Source: Gigaspora margarita
Lineage: Eukaryota > Glomeromycota > Glomeromycetes > Diversisporales > Gigasporaceae
DNA: 64,000 nt
Direction of reading: 5' to 3'
Assembly (NCBI GenBank): GCA_009809945.1
Contig: WTPW01000302.1
Location: 400,860 to 464,859, forward strand
Shown one piece after another: positions 1-11,003 of the stretch. The notes under the pieces were generated by a model that was not told where the DNA came from, did no database searches, and saw only the letters and a list, made by a program, of their open reading frames with translations. Numbering within the stretch: position 1 is the stretch's first letter; each line of letters begins with the position of its first letter. The position numbers and the translations under genes are program-made.

Positions 1-1250
1 CTTTCCTCGGCAATTTGCAAGAACCAACACTTCTAAGAAATGTTTTTATTTTGAAGTTTTTAGAAAAAGAGTGCAAAACGAAGTTTATAGCCAAAACAAA
101 AGAAGTAGTCAAAGTGAAGACAATAGAAAACAAAGAAGCGAAGATAATAACTAACTGTGGGTGAGCGAAAATAAGTGTGTAGGGCTAGTTTTTTGTATAT
201 AGTGATAGAATTAGAAGTGAAGAAGTGCGAAAGTATTTAAAATAATATATAATAATGTAAAAATAATACTGTAAAAAATGTATAATAATTAAAATATAAT
301 ATATAATATAATATGTATAATATATAATAATAATAAATAAAAAAATAATAATAAATAAAAAAATGTAAAATTTTATAATAAATTGCGAAACCTTGCGAAA
401 TAAAGTGAAAACCTGTAAAAAAGCATGATTGTTTGAATATGTATATCGTTTATTTATTTTTTAAAATTTTGCGAAAATTTGCCAAATATTGCGAAACAAT
501 GCGAAATGATCCAAAATATTGCAAAACAATGTGAAAATATCAAAATATTACCNCCTGCACGCATTAGTTTATTGATCTGCATGAGTANGCGACCCCTGTG
601 GGGGGAGGTAATTTNCATTTTTTTTTATTTGGTATATTTCGAAATATTTCGAAATAATAACCGTAATATTACCGTAATCTAACGTAATATATTACATAAT
701 ACACTGTAACGATCGTAAGAGTTTCGTAATATTATGGGCCGTAATATCTTACGTAAGATTACGTATATATAATTCGCTGATGTTGTTATATTATTAACTT
801 TTAATAGATCAAATATATATAATTTAGATTGTTAAAAATAAAAAGCAGAATTAATATATATTATAAAGAAACTAATTGCATAATATCAAAATATTAGTAT
901 TGGATTTAATTTATATAGAAACTTTAGTAGTATTACATATAAATAGTTTTTAAATACTATATAGTCACAAAATAATATTAGGATCATTATTTTGCAACTA
1001 TACAGTAGTAATTTTTATGAATATTTATTATTCAATTTATATCTATCATATATGAAGTTAATATTTGATTTTTGCTTGATATTGTCATTGCTTGAAGTTA
1101 CCAATTTAGACACACTAATCAAATTAACATCTGAAATTAGATTTTTTGAACATGTTAGTTAGTATGCTTAGGCAGTTTGTAAAAATGAACAGTGTAAAGG
1201 ATGACTGCACTGGTATTTCCAAGATATAGAAGTACTAGTTATTGAACTTT
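1..1250. other. AT-rich non-coding leader with simple sequence
   Basis: No gene is visible. Positions about 236-380 are TAATA/AAATA simple sequence, about 380-560 carry loose repeats of a GCGAAA word, and 640-770 carry several copies of a CGTAATATTACG-like word. A few ambiguous bases occur near 553-615. Short open frames here have low-complexity translations and are not believed. Confidence 0.6.
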
Positions 1251-1254
1251 GATA

Positions 1255-1480
1255 TGATTGCACTTATTTGTGCAGGTAATACAAACTTCTGAAGAGAAAA
1301 TAGCTTGTAACTTTTGACTATTCTGGATCAGCCCAACAAAGAATCCAAACACACGTAAAAGAAAAAAAGTGAAAATATACAAAAACTAATGTTTAAATCA
1401 ATCTTGGTGTACTAATTACCAATCTAATTTTATAGCCTCTAACTTTAAGGCTCTAACTCTAACCATTTATCTCAATTTAT
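1255..1480 (-). repeat. Partial copy of the ACTTATTTGTG element family
   Basis: This segment carries the CTTATTTGTGCAGGTAATAC end and the CTGGATCAGCCCAAC interior that also occur, in opposite orientation, in the complete element at 4096-4443. A degenerate relative lies near 60690-61210. It is a truncated dispersed repeat with no coding capacity. Confidence 0.45.
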
Positions 1481-1638
1481 TTACTAAATCAGACTTTCTT
1501 TTTTTAAATTTCCTGTACAAATAAATTGTACCCAGATTAGAGATGAACAAGATAATTTACTTATTACGTAAAAGTTGAATCACAATATATAACAATTTAC
1601 TAAAATATTTATTTACAACTAATAACATATTAAGCTTA

Positions 1639-2075
1639 TTCCTTAGATTGTAACACAGGCAAATTTGCCTGCATATTTTAAAAATTTTAATAAAATTTTA
1701 ATAAAATTTTAAATATTGATTTTAGCTATACCTTTTTTAAGTAAAAAATATTCTTTGAGTTTTGTTTTAGTAACTTTGTTATAAAATTTTTTTTAAAATT
1801 ATTAGAAAACTTAGTATAATCAAAGTTTAAAGTTCTTGTATTAGCATTTTTACTATAAAATTTTTCTTTAGATTTTCTTAAATTTTATATGTTCCCATCT
1901 ATAAAAAAGTTTTACTTCTAATACAAGTCTTAATTTTTACAAATAAATAAGTTGCAATAATAAAAGTTATCATCCTTTATATAAACTACAATATTGTTTT
2001 AAGAACTATAGCTTTAAAACTAAAACTAAATAAGATTACAGAGAAATTGTGATAAAATTTTTAAAAAACTAGATA
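1639..2075 (+). repeat. Truncated copy of the GCAGGCAAATTTGCCTGC element
   Basis: The segment begins with CCTTAGATTGTAACACAGGC followed by the palindromic word GGCAAATTTGCC. Its AT-rich interior is the reverse complement of the body of the fuller element at 13163-14106; for example, the run around 1900-2010 matches 13750-13860 inverted. Only one end is recognisable, so it is a one-ended copy. A further fragment of the terminal word lies near 7938-7975. Confidence 0.6.
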
Positions 2076-2284
2076 GCTGCGTGATGTTATCGCGCAAAAC
2101 CAGGAACGGAATATTTAAACAAAATAGAAATTAAAATATAATAAAGACAAGCAAATGTAATATCTCATTTTATTAGTCAAGGATTTTAAGTTTGTCGAAG
2201 AAATTAAATTTATACGAATTTGGATCTTTAGGCTGATTTTAAATTCTTGATCAAAAAACTAAGTATTAGGCAGGGATTACCCAA

Positions 2285-2562
2285 TAACTTATTTTATCCG
2301 GAAAACTCATATGATCATGAAAAAATTTTTTGCCGTTATTTTTTTCATGTGTTATAACGTAATCATGTTTATTCAAATTAAAACTTAGTGAGTAACTCCC
2401 TACCAATCATGATCATAAATTGCCGAATAACACCATTATTGGGCAAATTGACGAATACGTAATTTGACAAATGATTGGCACACGTGCTGCAAAATGGCTC
2501 ATGCTCATTTGCCAAATTACCGTTATTCAACAATTTTTGTCCAATAATGTATACATATTAAT
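2285..2562 (+). repeat. Left member of a 275 bp inverted repeat pair
   Basis: This arm contains AATCATGTTTATTCAAATTA, GATCATAAATTGCC and TTTGCCAAATTACCGTTATT. The same order of words recurs as the reverse complement at 4527-4800, so the two copies face each other across about 2 kb. The arms are clearly diverged, so they are old. They may be two copies of one MITE or the ends of a larger decayed element. Confidence 0.7.
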
Positions 2563-3579
2563 ATTTACTTTTTAGTAAAATAAATAAAGTTTTTGACCAT
2601 AACTATAATATTAGAAGTAATGCAGAATGTGAAATTGTTTCGAAGACAAAAATAAATGCGATATACGAAATATAACTTATTGGTATATGTCAGTATCAAG
2701 GGAAAATCTGTCAACTGTGTTTTAAATCTATTGATTATAGTAAAAATTTATTAGATATTATGTATGAAATTATAATTTAAATTTATGATGTTAGATTTTT
2801 TCTGTGGGCATTTTCAAAGCACACAAATTGAAGCTTTAAACAGAAAAATGTAAAGAATTTGGGGTGAATTTAAATAAAGCTTTTTTTATTTACCATATAC
2901 GATCTAAAATTTTTTATTTTAATACTATATATTATGTAATAATGAGCAATTTTAAGTAATTCTCATTTTTGTAAAGTGAGTTTATCAATTTCAAAATATT
3001 TACCAAAGCTTTATTAATAAATTCATTATTTCGAATGCATTTAAATAGACCAGTTTTAAGCGTAACTTCTTTTTTAGTTTTGATTAGAGACGGGAAAAAT
3101 GCACATTTTATAATAAAATGTGCATGATATTGCATAATAAAAAAATTTTTTTTAATTTTTATATTTATTATTGATAATACATCTAAATAAAGATACTACA
3201 TATTGATTTTTAATCAGATTTTGTCTACATAAATAAATAAACTTCATCATTACTTATATAATTTGAGAATATGCTAATACCTGATCCATGGCTCTGCCAC
3301 AGAAACTTGGTATAAAACTTTAAAATCTTAGTTAAAATCTGTAAATTCTTATTATATAATATTCATAAATATGCTGAGTTAGCTTGCATTGGATTGTCAC
3401 AAAAAAATTCTGTTACTGAACATACTAATCTATTAACTACTGTATATGATTAAGATTGAGTTCATTTGTGAATGCAGGATAATTTTATTTTGTTTTGATT
3501 NATTGNCTTGCAATGTCATTTTTTGCAAGTACAGANTTTGTATTAGTATTCACCAACTATGACACATTTTTTTACAATT

Positions 3580-4095
3580 ATATTTTCTTATATCAATTGT
3601 TAATGAATTTGAATTGTGATGACATTCTTGATTATAACTAACTCATCAATATATTAGTCTTAACTTTTTGATGACAGGTTATGTAACCAATCAAAAACGT
3701 TAAAGCACAATAACTAGATTANTTTGCTATATTAGTTTTAGCACACTTATCACCTTTTTGATATAAACGTGATTTTATTGGTTGCTAAATCGACATAAAA
3801 CTGTAAAAATTAGTTGATTATCAGATAATCTGGGCAGCAAAAAATTCAGACCAAAAATTCTAGTCTAAATATTTGGTTGAATGTGATTTTTTTTCGATAT
3901 TTGCTAATATATTCACTATATCTTTTTTATTAACCATATGTTTATCTATCGTGAAGCTTTTGTCGTGTTTTTGCACTTGTTCTTGCACTTGTAGAACTTG
4001 AGACCAAAATAGTTTGTAAATATTAGGCAATCAAACAACAAAAGTAAATTTAGTAAATTCATGTTTCACAATTTTTGTGTTGTTTAAGGGCGTTA
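3580..4095 (+). repeat. Dispersed repeat R1, uninterrupted copy
   Basis: Shared landmarks are GACATTCTTGATTATAACT, AACCAATCAAAAACGTTAAA, TTTGCTAATATATTCACTAT and TTGTAAATATTAGGCAATCA. The same landmarks in the same order occur at 8400-10080 (two later insertions) and at about 12170-12780. This copy is useful because it shows the sequence before either insertion. No coding potential is seen. Confidence 0.65.
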
Positions 4096-4443
4096 ATAAG
4101 TGATTTACTTATTTGTGTGGATGATACAAACCCAAAAAGGAAATTCAACATAAAAATAAACTAAGTTTGTAAAATTAAAAATTTAGGGTTAGGGTCGTAA
4201 TGTTAGAAGCTATATGGTTAGAGTAATGCCTATTATATGTAAAATTTTCTTTCCATCATTTTTAATTAGTGCACCAAGACAGGTTTATACACTCGTTTTT
4301 TTGTATTTTCTCTTTATACGTATTTTTTGTGTTTTTCTTCGCTTTGCTCACATGTCGGGCTGATCCAGGATCATCACATTTTACATTCTCTGATTGGCTA
4401 ATTTCCCTTTTTGGATTTGTATCACCCGCACAAATAAGTGCAC
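4096..4443. repeat. Element with terminal inverted repeats ACTTATTTGTG
   Basis: The left end has ACTTATTTGTGTGGATGATA followed by CAAACCCAAAAAGG. The right end carries the inverse, CCTTTTTGGATTTGTATCAC followed by CCGCACAAATAAG. The interior of about 350 bp includes TTAGGGTTAGGG by chance. The size and ends fit a non-autonomous DNA transposon. No clear target duplication was found, so the superfamily is open. Confidence 0.6.
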
Positions 4444-4526
4444 GTGTTAAAAAATACATTTTTGGATACGACCAATCAAAAATGTTATGCAAACAAACCC
4501 AGAATTGAAGTATATAGATAGATTAG

Positions 4527-4800
4527 AATGTTAAGTATACATTACTTGGCAAAAATTGTTGAATAATGGTAATTTGGCAAATGAGCACGTGCCACTTTGC
4601 GGCAAGTGTGCCAATCATCTGTCAAATTACTGTAATCGATAATTTGTCCAATAATGGTGTTATCTGGCAATTTATGATCATGATTAGTAGGGAGTCACTC
4701 ACTGAGTTTTAATTTGAATAAACATGATTACGTTGTAATACATGAAAAAATTAACGGAAAGAAATTTTTTCATAATTATATGAGTTTGCCAGATAATTAT
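4527..4800 (-). repeat. Right member of the 275 bp inverted repeat pair
   Basis: This is the reverse-complement partner of 2285-2562. Matching blocks include the AACATGATTACG stretch, the CCAATAATGGTG stretch and the innermost TGGCAAAAATTGTTGAA. The sequence between the two arms contains other dispersed repeats and no transposase-like frame, so any autonomous function is gone or was never present. Confidence 0.7.
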
Positions 4801-5529
4801 ACTTATTTTATATTTAATTTTTCTATATAAAATATTGATGGGATAACATGCGCATGATTCAGAAACATGTGCATTAATGCGCATTCATCGCATAATTGAG
4901 GAATCATGCGCACGTATAAAGACCATCTCTAGTTTTGATATTTAGAGTTGAGATAACAGATTTGCATTGTCAGTTATTATGACACATATTTGAAATTTTA
5001 GCCAATCAATATTACATCATAATCTTATTCTTTTTTAATGCATCTGTTACATAACTAATTAAATGCAACCATTTTTAAAGGGTTTTTATATATTATTCTC
5101 ATTTGGATTTCATATTAAACACTTTCTTTATTAGATATTACAAAGATTCATGATGGGAGCAGTGCTCTGCTTTATTACTTTTTCTTATGCTATTGCATAT
5201 TGTGCTCACAACAACTTTATGTACACGTGAATATAATCATGTGATGAAGGATAAGTTTGGCGCATTCTACTTTTTTTATAGCATCAATTTGCCTCAAATA
5301 AGTTCAGATCAAGCATGTGATTTGCTAATCCAATATATTGTTTGTTCATTTTGATAAAATTGGAATAGGGTAAATATGAGGTAATGTTGTAAGTGATGAG
5401 GTAATGGAAAAATTAGAGTATAGTTAGGTAAGTATGAGGTGATTTGTGCATTGATAACGACAAGGTATGTGGGAACATAAGCTTGTTTCTTCTGGTTATA
5501 TCGTCTCACCCCTAACAATGCTCAAGTTT

Positions 5530-5655
5530 CTATGACCTGTCAGATGACAGTTATACAGGGTAGGGCCGAAGCATGAGATTATGGCCTGTCGAGATGACAT
5601 CTATATACAGATAGCATGTCTGCTTTGCATGGCCTGTTGGAATAACAGTCAAGTG
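5530..5655 (+). repeat. Degenerate tandem repeat, about 50 bp unit
   Basis: Three spaced blocks begin ACCTGTCAGATGACAG, GGCCTGTCGAGATGACATC and GGCCTGTTGGAATAACAGTC at roughly 50 bp spacing. It is slightly more GC-rich than its surroundings. No coding function is inferred. Confidence 0.4.
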
Positions 5656-5699
5656 AAGCAAATATAAATAAGCATATAAATAGTATAAAAGGACTGTAT

Positions 5700-5885
5700 G
5701 ATGCTAACTCATACAGAGGGGTCCCCAACATTCTGGATCGGGTTGCATCAGATTGCATCGGAATTATGGTCGACTGGATCAGAATTTATCAATTTTGCCC
5801 CAAGATCATAAAATTTTCACCAATAAATCATATCCATTCATTAAGTAAAAAATGCCCAGCTGATAATTTTGTTATAGAACCTACT
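5700..5885 (+). repeat. Dispersed repeat R5, uninterrupted copy
   Basis: Landmarks are AACTCATACAGAGGGGTCCC, the CAAGATCATAAAATTTT stretch and AAAAAATGCCCAGCTGATAA. The same sequence is found split at 10865-11003 and 12021-12075, where another element has inserted. This copy therefore serves as the empty-site reference for that insertion. Confidence 0.6.
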
Positions 5886-6024
5886 AACAACTAGGGCTAA
5901 ATGCTGATCTAGATCTGACGCATCTGACTGAAATTTTGGTGACCTTCCTGTAAAATTCGTATGATGCTAGAAAACTGCATGAGCTGTTCAAGAAGCAGGA
6001 GATATAGTAGCACATTCAACTTCT

Positions 6025-6182
6025 ACATATGACACTATCAACTTTTATAAGTGTAGTGAGTTTAACCCCACGCTATGTGTGGCACATTCAACTTAGTACA
6101 CCAACAATGTCAACATAAAATAATGAGTTCGAGCCCATGCTATAGTGCAGCACATTTAACTAGCTACACATGACAACAAGCA
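6025..6182 (+). repeat. Tandem repeat of about 70 bp with tRNA B-box-like words
   Basis: GCACATTCAACTTCTACATA, GCACATTCAACTTAGTACAC and GCACATTTAACTAGCTACAC start successive units. Two units carry GAGTTTAACCCCACGC and GAGTTCGAGCCCATGC. The second resembles a Pol III B box. I find no matching A box at the right distance, so this is at most a decayed tRNA-related fragment. Confidence 0.4.
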
Positions 6183-6337
6183 GGGCATTAGGTGCAATGA
6201 ATGAGAGAGGGCGGGAAGGATGGGAGCAAGATTATAATTGGGTAACAAAGAGAACAAGTGACAAGACAAGCAAAGTAAGAAAGCACTATTTACTCCTACA
6301 TGTATCTTTATAATCTCTGCTGCATGCATACAGATCT

Positions 6338-6715
6338 ATAAGGCCACACAAAGTTAATTTTTCATTTTGCATTACCCGCCATCCCATTTTTTCAAATTTT
6401 TTATTTTTTTTTCTAGATCCCAAATGTGCCAATTGTTTGATTTTTGACAACTATTTTTCCTGCTATTTTTATTCGGTATCACCTGATGGAGATCTTAATT
6501 TCCCATAATTGTCCGATAAGACTGATAGGAAAAATATGACTGCCGGCTGCCCAATTTTTTGATTCATTAGTGTGCAAATGAAAAATTAACCTTGTATAAA
6601 ATGTTCATTATTCTATTTGCAGTAAATTAAACTAAAAAATAATCCATCCATCTGTCCCGAATTTTGAAATCCATGTAATGCAAAATGAAAAATCAGCCTA
6701 ATCTCTATCACATGC
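6338..6715. repeat. Dispersed repeat R4 with ATGCAAAATGAAAAAT ends
   Basis: The left end reads AAGGCCACACAAAGTTAATT and then TTTCATTTTGCAT. Inverse versions, TGCAAATGAAAAATTAACC and ATGCAAAATGAAAAATCAG, lie near 6572 and 6678. Related copies lie at 17560-17756, 23855-24200 and 61880-62145. This is a non-autonomous family with a shared inverted terminal word; the ends are too diverged to fix exactly. Confidence 0.5.
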
Positions 6716-6924
6716 ATACCTATAATCTCTATTGCATACAATCATATGCTATTACTTTTTTTAGATAAGCCTCAATTTTATATAAGCCACAAATCAGGTT
6801 ATCCTTGTGATGATAACTCTAGCGTGACTATCATCAATGCATAGGGTTAATTAGATACTCCAATTAGCAAGTTTAAACTAAATTAATAAACACTTTATAA
6901 CTAGATTTTTTTTACGCCAAATAA

Positions 6925-7305
6925 TTATCTAAAGCTGCTAGAATTAAATAGGATTCCGATAGAAATATGAAACCTATTCATAAGCTGGTTTATGATAGAT
7001 TCGTTAGGGAACGGACTGGACGAGTTATCTAATTTCTTTAATGATAATACGTTTAAAGAATGATACTTTTCCAGAAATATAAATGTAAATAATGTTTTTA
7101 AAAGCATTGTTTTAACAATATCATATTCATATAGTTCATTTTTATAATGTAAAAAACTAATGCATGAAAAATGATAGCGATAGTTGTTTAAAACAATGAT
7201 ACAAAAATAGTAATCAGACCCTTGTTCTGTTTCCATTAATAGTATAACACATATTCTATAGCAAACACAAATGTTAATTCTAAAGGATTCTTTACAGCAA
7301 ACCAT
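6925..7305 (-). CDS. Hypothetical open frame, 126 codons
   Basis: This is one of the longer uninterrupted frames outside recognised transposons. The predicted protein has a Cys-rich N-terminal 20 residues, an aromatic middle section and a Ser/Asn-rich C-terminal third. I recognise no domain, signal peptide or clear transmembrane helix. No homologous copy is apparent elsewhere in the window. In sequence this AT-rich an open frame of 126 codons is not proof of a gene. It could be a fragment or an exon of a decayed gene. Confidence 0.25.
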   Translation of the reverse strand: MVCCKESFRINICVCYRICVILLMETEQGSDYYFCIIVLNNYRYHFSCISFLHYKNELYEYDIVKTMLLKTLFTFIFLEKYHSLNVLSLKKLDNSSSPFPNESIINQLMNRFHISIGILFNSSSFR

Positions 7306-7763
7306 TATTTAACGCATTCAAACCAGAGAAATGATTGGAAAGAAATAAGCCTACCAATTTAAGTATGAACAATCATGAAGCAATTCATTGTTTTTATCTA
7401 TCCTAAGAATATACCTTGTATAGATTATTGAGAATTTTAACCAAATTAAATTCGAGCCAGCTTAAATGTATATACAAACATATAATTAACTACCTAATTC
7501 ACATTTCATACTATATGCAAGCAGTACATATGTACTATGCTAATCTTCGTAAGCAAAGCGTTGAAGATGTAACATGTGATAATCCTGATATGTATTCACA
7601 TTCCTGCTTCGCCTCATTCCACACCCAATAAAATGCAAGATTTTGCAGACACAAAAATTAATTCGCTATAAAACCATACACTCCATGATATTTGCATATC
7701 ACTCCGCTCCTGGTATTTTTTTCTTAAAGATATCTATTTTTAGTTTATATATAACTTAAAAAT

Positions 7764-7858
7764 TTTTTTTTACATTTAAAAACTAATTTTGCAAAAAAGT
7801 AATCCTTATTTTTTTTTACATTTAAAAACTAATTTTGCAAAAAAGTAATCCTTATTTT
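7764..7858 (+). repeat. Exact tandem duplication of about 46 bp
   Basis: The block TTACATTTAAAAACTAATTT followed by TGCAAAAAAGTAATCC occurs twice in succession, apparently without differences. Near identity suggests a recent duplication (or an assembly duplication) within older repeat DNA. Confidence 0.7.
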
Positions 7859-8035
7859 CAAATATAATTGTACAAAGTTTTATTTAATTATCTTAATATT
7901 TAAAAAAGTAAATTAGAGCAAAAAAAGTGCAAAAATGCAGGCAAATTTGTTTGTGTTCTACTACAATCTAAGGGATAGTATAGATCTCATAGAGGGATTT
8001 ACCACATAGTGCTTTATGTAATTTCATTGCCTTTC

Positions 8036-8165
8036 CCACTTTATTACCTTTCTTTAGTTTGTTACCTTTTGATAGTTTGTCACCTTTTACTAGTTTTGCT
8101 ATCTTTCACCAGTTTTGCTACCTTTTATTAGTTTTGTCACTTTATGCTAGTTTTGCTATTTCATC
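8036..8165 (+). repeat. Minisatellite of about 18-19 bp units, seven copies
   Basis: Units of the form TTTTGCTACCTTTTACTAG follow one another about seven times with small changes. No reading frame across it looks protein-like. It is a plain pyrimidine-rich minisatellite on this strand. Confidence 0.75.
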
Positions 8166-8706
8166 TTTTAAAAATATTTTTGGCAAAAGTTGAAACTAGT
8201 TTTTCTTTTTACCAATAGTAAAATTCTAGGTATTGTCTAAAACTGTAATTATGATCTAGAATTTTGGTAACCCCTATATAAGTTACAATATATTATACTT
8301 ACAAATCACTTATTCGATATCAACAGGGGTGAGTTGTAATCTTGTCACAAAATAAATATCCTGTGATTTCATTTACTGCATCTCATTTAGCTACTATAAC
8401 ACATTTCTTCATCTTTATATTTTTCTATATCAATTGTTGAATTGCGATGACATTCTTGATTATAACTTGCTTACTGATATATTAGTTTTAATATTTTGAT
8501 CATGGGTTATATAACCAATCAAAAAGCGTTAAAGCACAATAACGTGCTATATTAGTTTTAGTATACTAATAATCACATTTTGAACATAACCATGATTTTA
8601 TGGATTTGTAGATCGATATAAAAATATGAATCAATGAGAAAATTAGTTGATTATTAAATAATTTTGGCAGAAAAATTTTGCTCAAAAATTCCAGAAACAC
8701 ATTTTT

Positions 8707-8943
8707 ATTTATTATTTTTTTTTTGACAATCATGTCATACTTTATTTAAAAGAATATAGCTACAAATGCAAATGCTAGTCTAATTCTGATGCAAGTCATC
8801 TTACAATTGAAGTATGGCTCACCCAGTTACTATAAGCACCTATGTGCAACTTGCCAAAGTAGAATTCGTCTCTCTGACTAATATAGATGCAATTACCTAA
8901 TTAGTTATATCACCAACACAGTTCTACAGCTGGTCATGATCAA
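8707..8943 (-). mobile_element. 5'-truncated LINE C copy (3' end only)
   Basis: The 237 bp insertion matches the 3' untranslated tail of the LINE at 62222-64000. Shared stretches include AAAGTAGAATTCGTCTC, AAGTATGGCTCACCC and TTTATTTAAAAGAATATAGC. On the minus strand it ends in an AATAAA signal and an A-rich tail, seen as T-rich at 8707-8724. Direct copies of AGAAACACATTTTT lie at 8693-8706 and 8944-8957. This is a textbook target-primed insertion that broke off early. It has no coding sequence. Confidence 0.92.
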
Positions 8944-9149
8944 AGAAACACATTTTTTGAATGTAATTTTTTTTATATTTGCTAATATATTCACTATTTT
9001 TTATTATTAATTATAAGTTTTTATTTATTGTGAAGCATTTGTTATGTTCTTGCACTTGTTCTTATACTTATTCTTGCAAAACTATTATACAAACCATTTT
9101 CAAATTTGTAAACTTTTTTAGCCAAAAATAGTTTGTAAATATTAGGTAA

Positions 9150-10013
9150 GGGGAGCACTATTTATCATCTGATTTTTAGAGTAGGGGGTCAGACAATTAT
9201 CAGGTCCTAATAGCAGATAACTTTTGATTGGCTAATTTTATTAAAATTTTTTAAAAATTTTTAAATATTTAAAATTTAATATTAAATAACTATTGAATCA
9301 GTGATCTGTTTTGGATGATTTTACTACCAAAATGTTCGCCTTAATAAGACGATTCCAACGAGCCTAAAATCATCTAAATCCAATTACAGGATCCCAAGAT
9401 TTGTAATCCATTTTGGATAATTTTACTACTAAAATGCTCGTCTCAATGAGACAATTCTAATGAACTTAAAATCGTTAAATTCTGATCACGAGATCCAGAG
9501 ATCATTATAGATTTGTGTTATTTTAATATAATCTATTAAAAATGATACAAATCTATAATGATCTCTGGATTCCATAATCAGAATTTAACGATTTTAGGTT
9601 CATTAGAATCGTCTCATTGAGACGAGCATTTTGGTAGTAAAATCATCTAAATCGGATCATTGTTTCAAGAATTATTTAATATTAAATTTTATAAGCTCTT
9701 TAATAATAATTTTAATATATACGAAAATAATATAATTAAAGCAATACAAATCTATAACGATCTTGGGATCCTGTGACAGGATTTTGATGATTTTATGCTC
9801 GTTGGAATCATCTCATTGAGGCGAGCATTTTGGTAGTAAAGTCATCCAAAACAGACCACTGGTTCAAGAGTTATTTAATATTAAAATTTAAAAAATTTTA
9901 AAATTTTAAAATTTTAATAATTTTAGCCAATCAAATCGCAGTATTTGATGATCAGGTGGGGGTAGGGGGTAGCCTCTTAGTAGCAAAAAATCAGATGATA
10001 AATAGCGCTCCCC
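9150..10013. mobile_element. PIF/Harbinger-like fold-back element
   Basis: The termini are GGGGAGCACTATTTATCATC on the left and its inverse, ending GCGCTCCCC, on the right. TAA is duplicated at 9147-9149 and 10014-10016, and R1 without the insert has a single site here. The body is a large palindrome whose arms each hold a copy of a core module: TACCAAAATG, then a GTCTC...GAGAC word, then the TTCCAACGAG stretch. A second copy of the core lies nearer the centre. A 3 bp TWA duplication and G-rich ends fit PIF/Harbinger. There is no transposase, so it is non-autonomous. A sister copy is at 49305-50267. Confidence 0.85.
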
Positions 10014-10080
10014 TAATCAAATAACAAAAATAAATTTGGCAAATTCACATTTTACAATTTTGAGTTATTTAAGGGCATTA

Positions 10081-10864
10081 ATAAGGGCATTAAAAAATAA
10101 TATAATAATTACTCAAATGTACTCAACCAACTTATAGTAATTTTGGCTAATATGAAAAAAACAGCTAAGCCAAAAATTTTTAGCTTAGCTGGTCAATTTT
10201 TTTAAAATCGGCTAATCAATTTTTATTCCCCATAAATAGAAATTTAATTTATGCATGATTATACACAAAAATGGGTTTTTATTATGAATACCCTCAGGCA
10301 CTTAAAACAGGTTTATCATAATTATATTTCATATTACAAATTGTCAAAGATATTTCTCCTTTCCTGGTATTATAATTCATAACAATTGTAAAGCATGTAT
10401 ACTATTATTAAAATTATCAGAATCAGTTGTTATAGAAAATTTTATTAAAATGCATCATAATTATGCAGTAAGAATATTCGATAATTACATTTCTGTTAAT
10501 AGATTATTTTTAACAATAATATATAATTATTACTAAATCGGATATAGTATGAGAATACTACAAAGGACAATTGACGAAAGGTTCATAATTTAAATATAAT
10601 CCATTAATCATATTTGTATATATTGCTTATAATTAAATTTGTGCTATAACTAAAATAAATTAAGAAAAAGCACATACAAATATATATATAATAATGATAA
10701 TTAAATTACTTATTTACAAAAAGTATTTTTTATATTACAGTTGGGTTATATATATTTGATCATGTAATTTAGACCCAATTAGGAAATCAGCTAAATTATC
10801 TAAGCTGACCAAAATTTATTGGCTAAGCTTAGACTATAAATTTTAATTGGCCATATTCACTACC
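10081..10864. other. AT-rich interval with weak inverted ends
   Basis: No gene is seen. AGCTAAGCCAAAAATTTTTA near 10167 and inverse-like words near 10795-10850 (TAAGCTGACCAAAATTT, GGCTAAGCTTAG) hint at an old element about 700 bp long. The match is too weak to define borders. Confidence 0.3.
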
Positions 10865-11003
10865 AACTCATATAGGGGGGTTCCCAAAATTCTAGGTCAG
10901 GTAATATCAATTGCATCAGAATTATAGTTAGCTGGATCTAAATTAATCAATTTTGCTCCAAGATCATAAAAAATTTTACTAATAAATCATGTCTATTTAT
11001 AAA

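Larger units (their letters stand above)
8400..10080 (+). repeat. Dispersed repeat R1, copy carrying two insertions
   Basis: Segments 8400-8706, 8944-9149 and 10014-10080 together match the intact R1 copy at 3580-4095. The first break holds a LINE 3' end flanked by a 14 bp duplication. The second break holds a fold-back element flanked by TAA. The intact copy reads straight through both points. Confidence 0.75.

Noticed and set aside
7416..7631. Open frame of 71 codons
   Set aside because: It has no recognisable motif, homolog or context in the window and its length is not significant in such AT-rich DNA.
8036..8165. CRISPR array
   Set aside because: The units are contiguous with no unique spacers, in eukaryotic repeat DNA.
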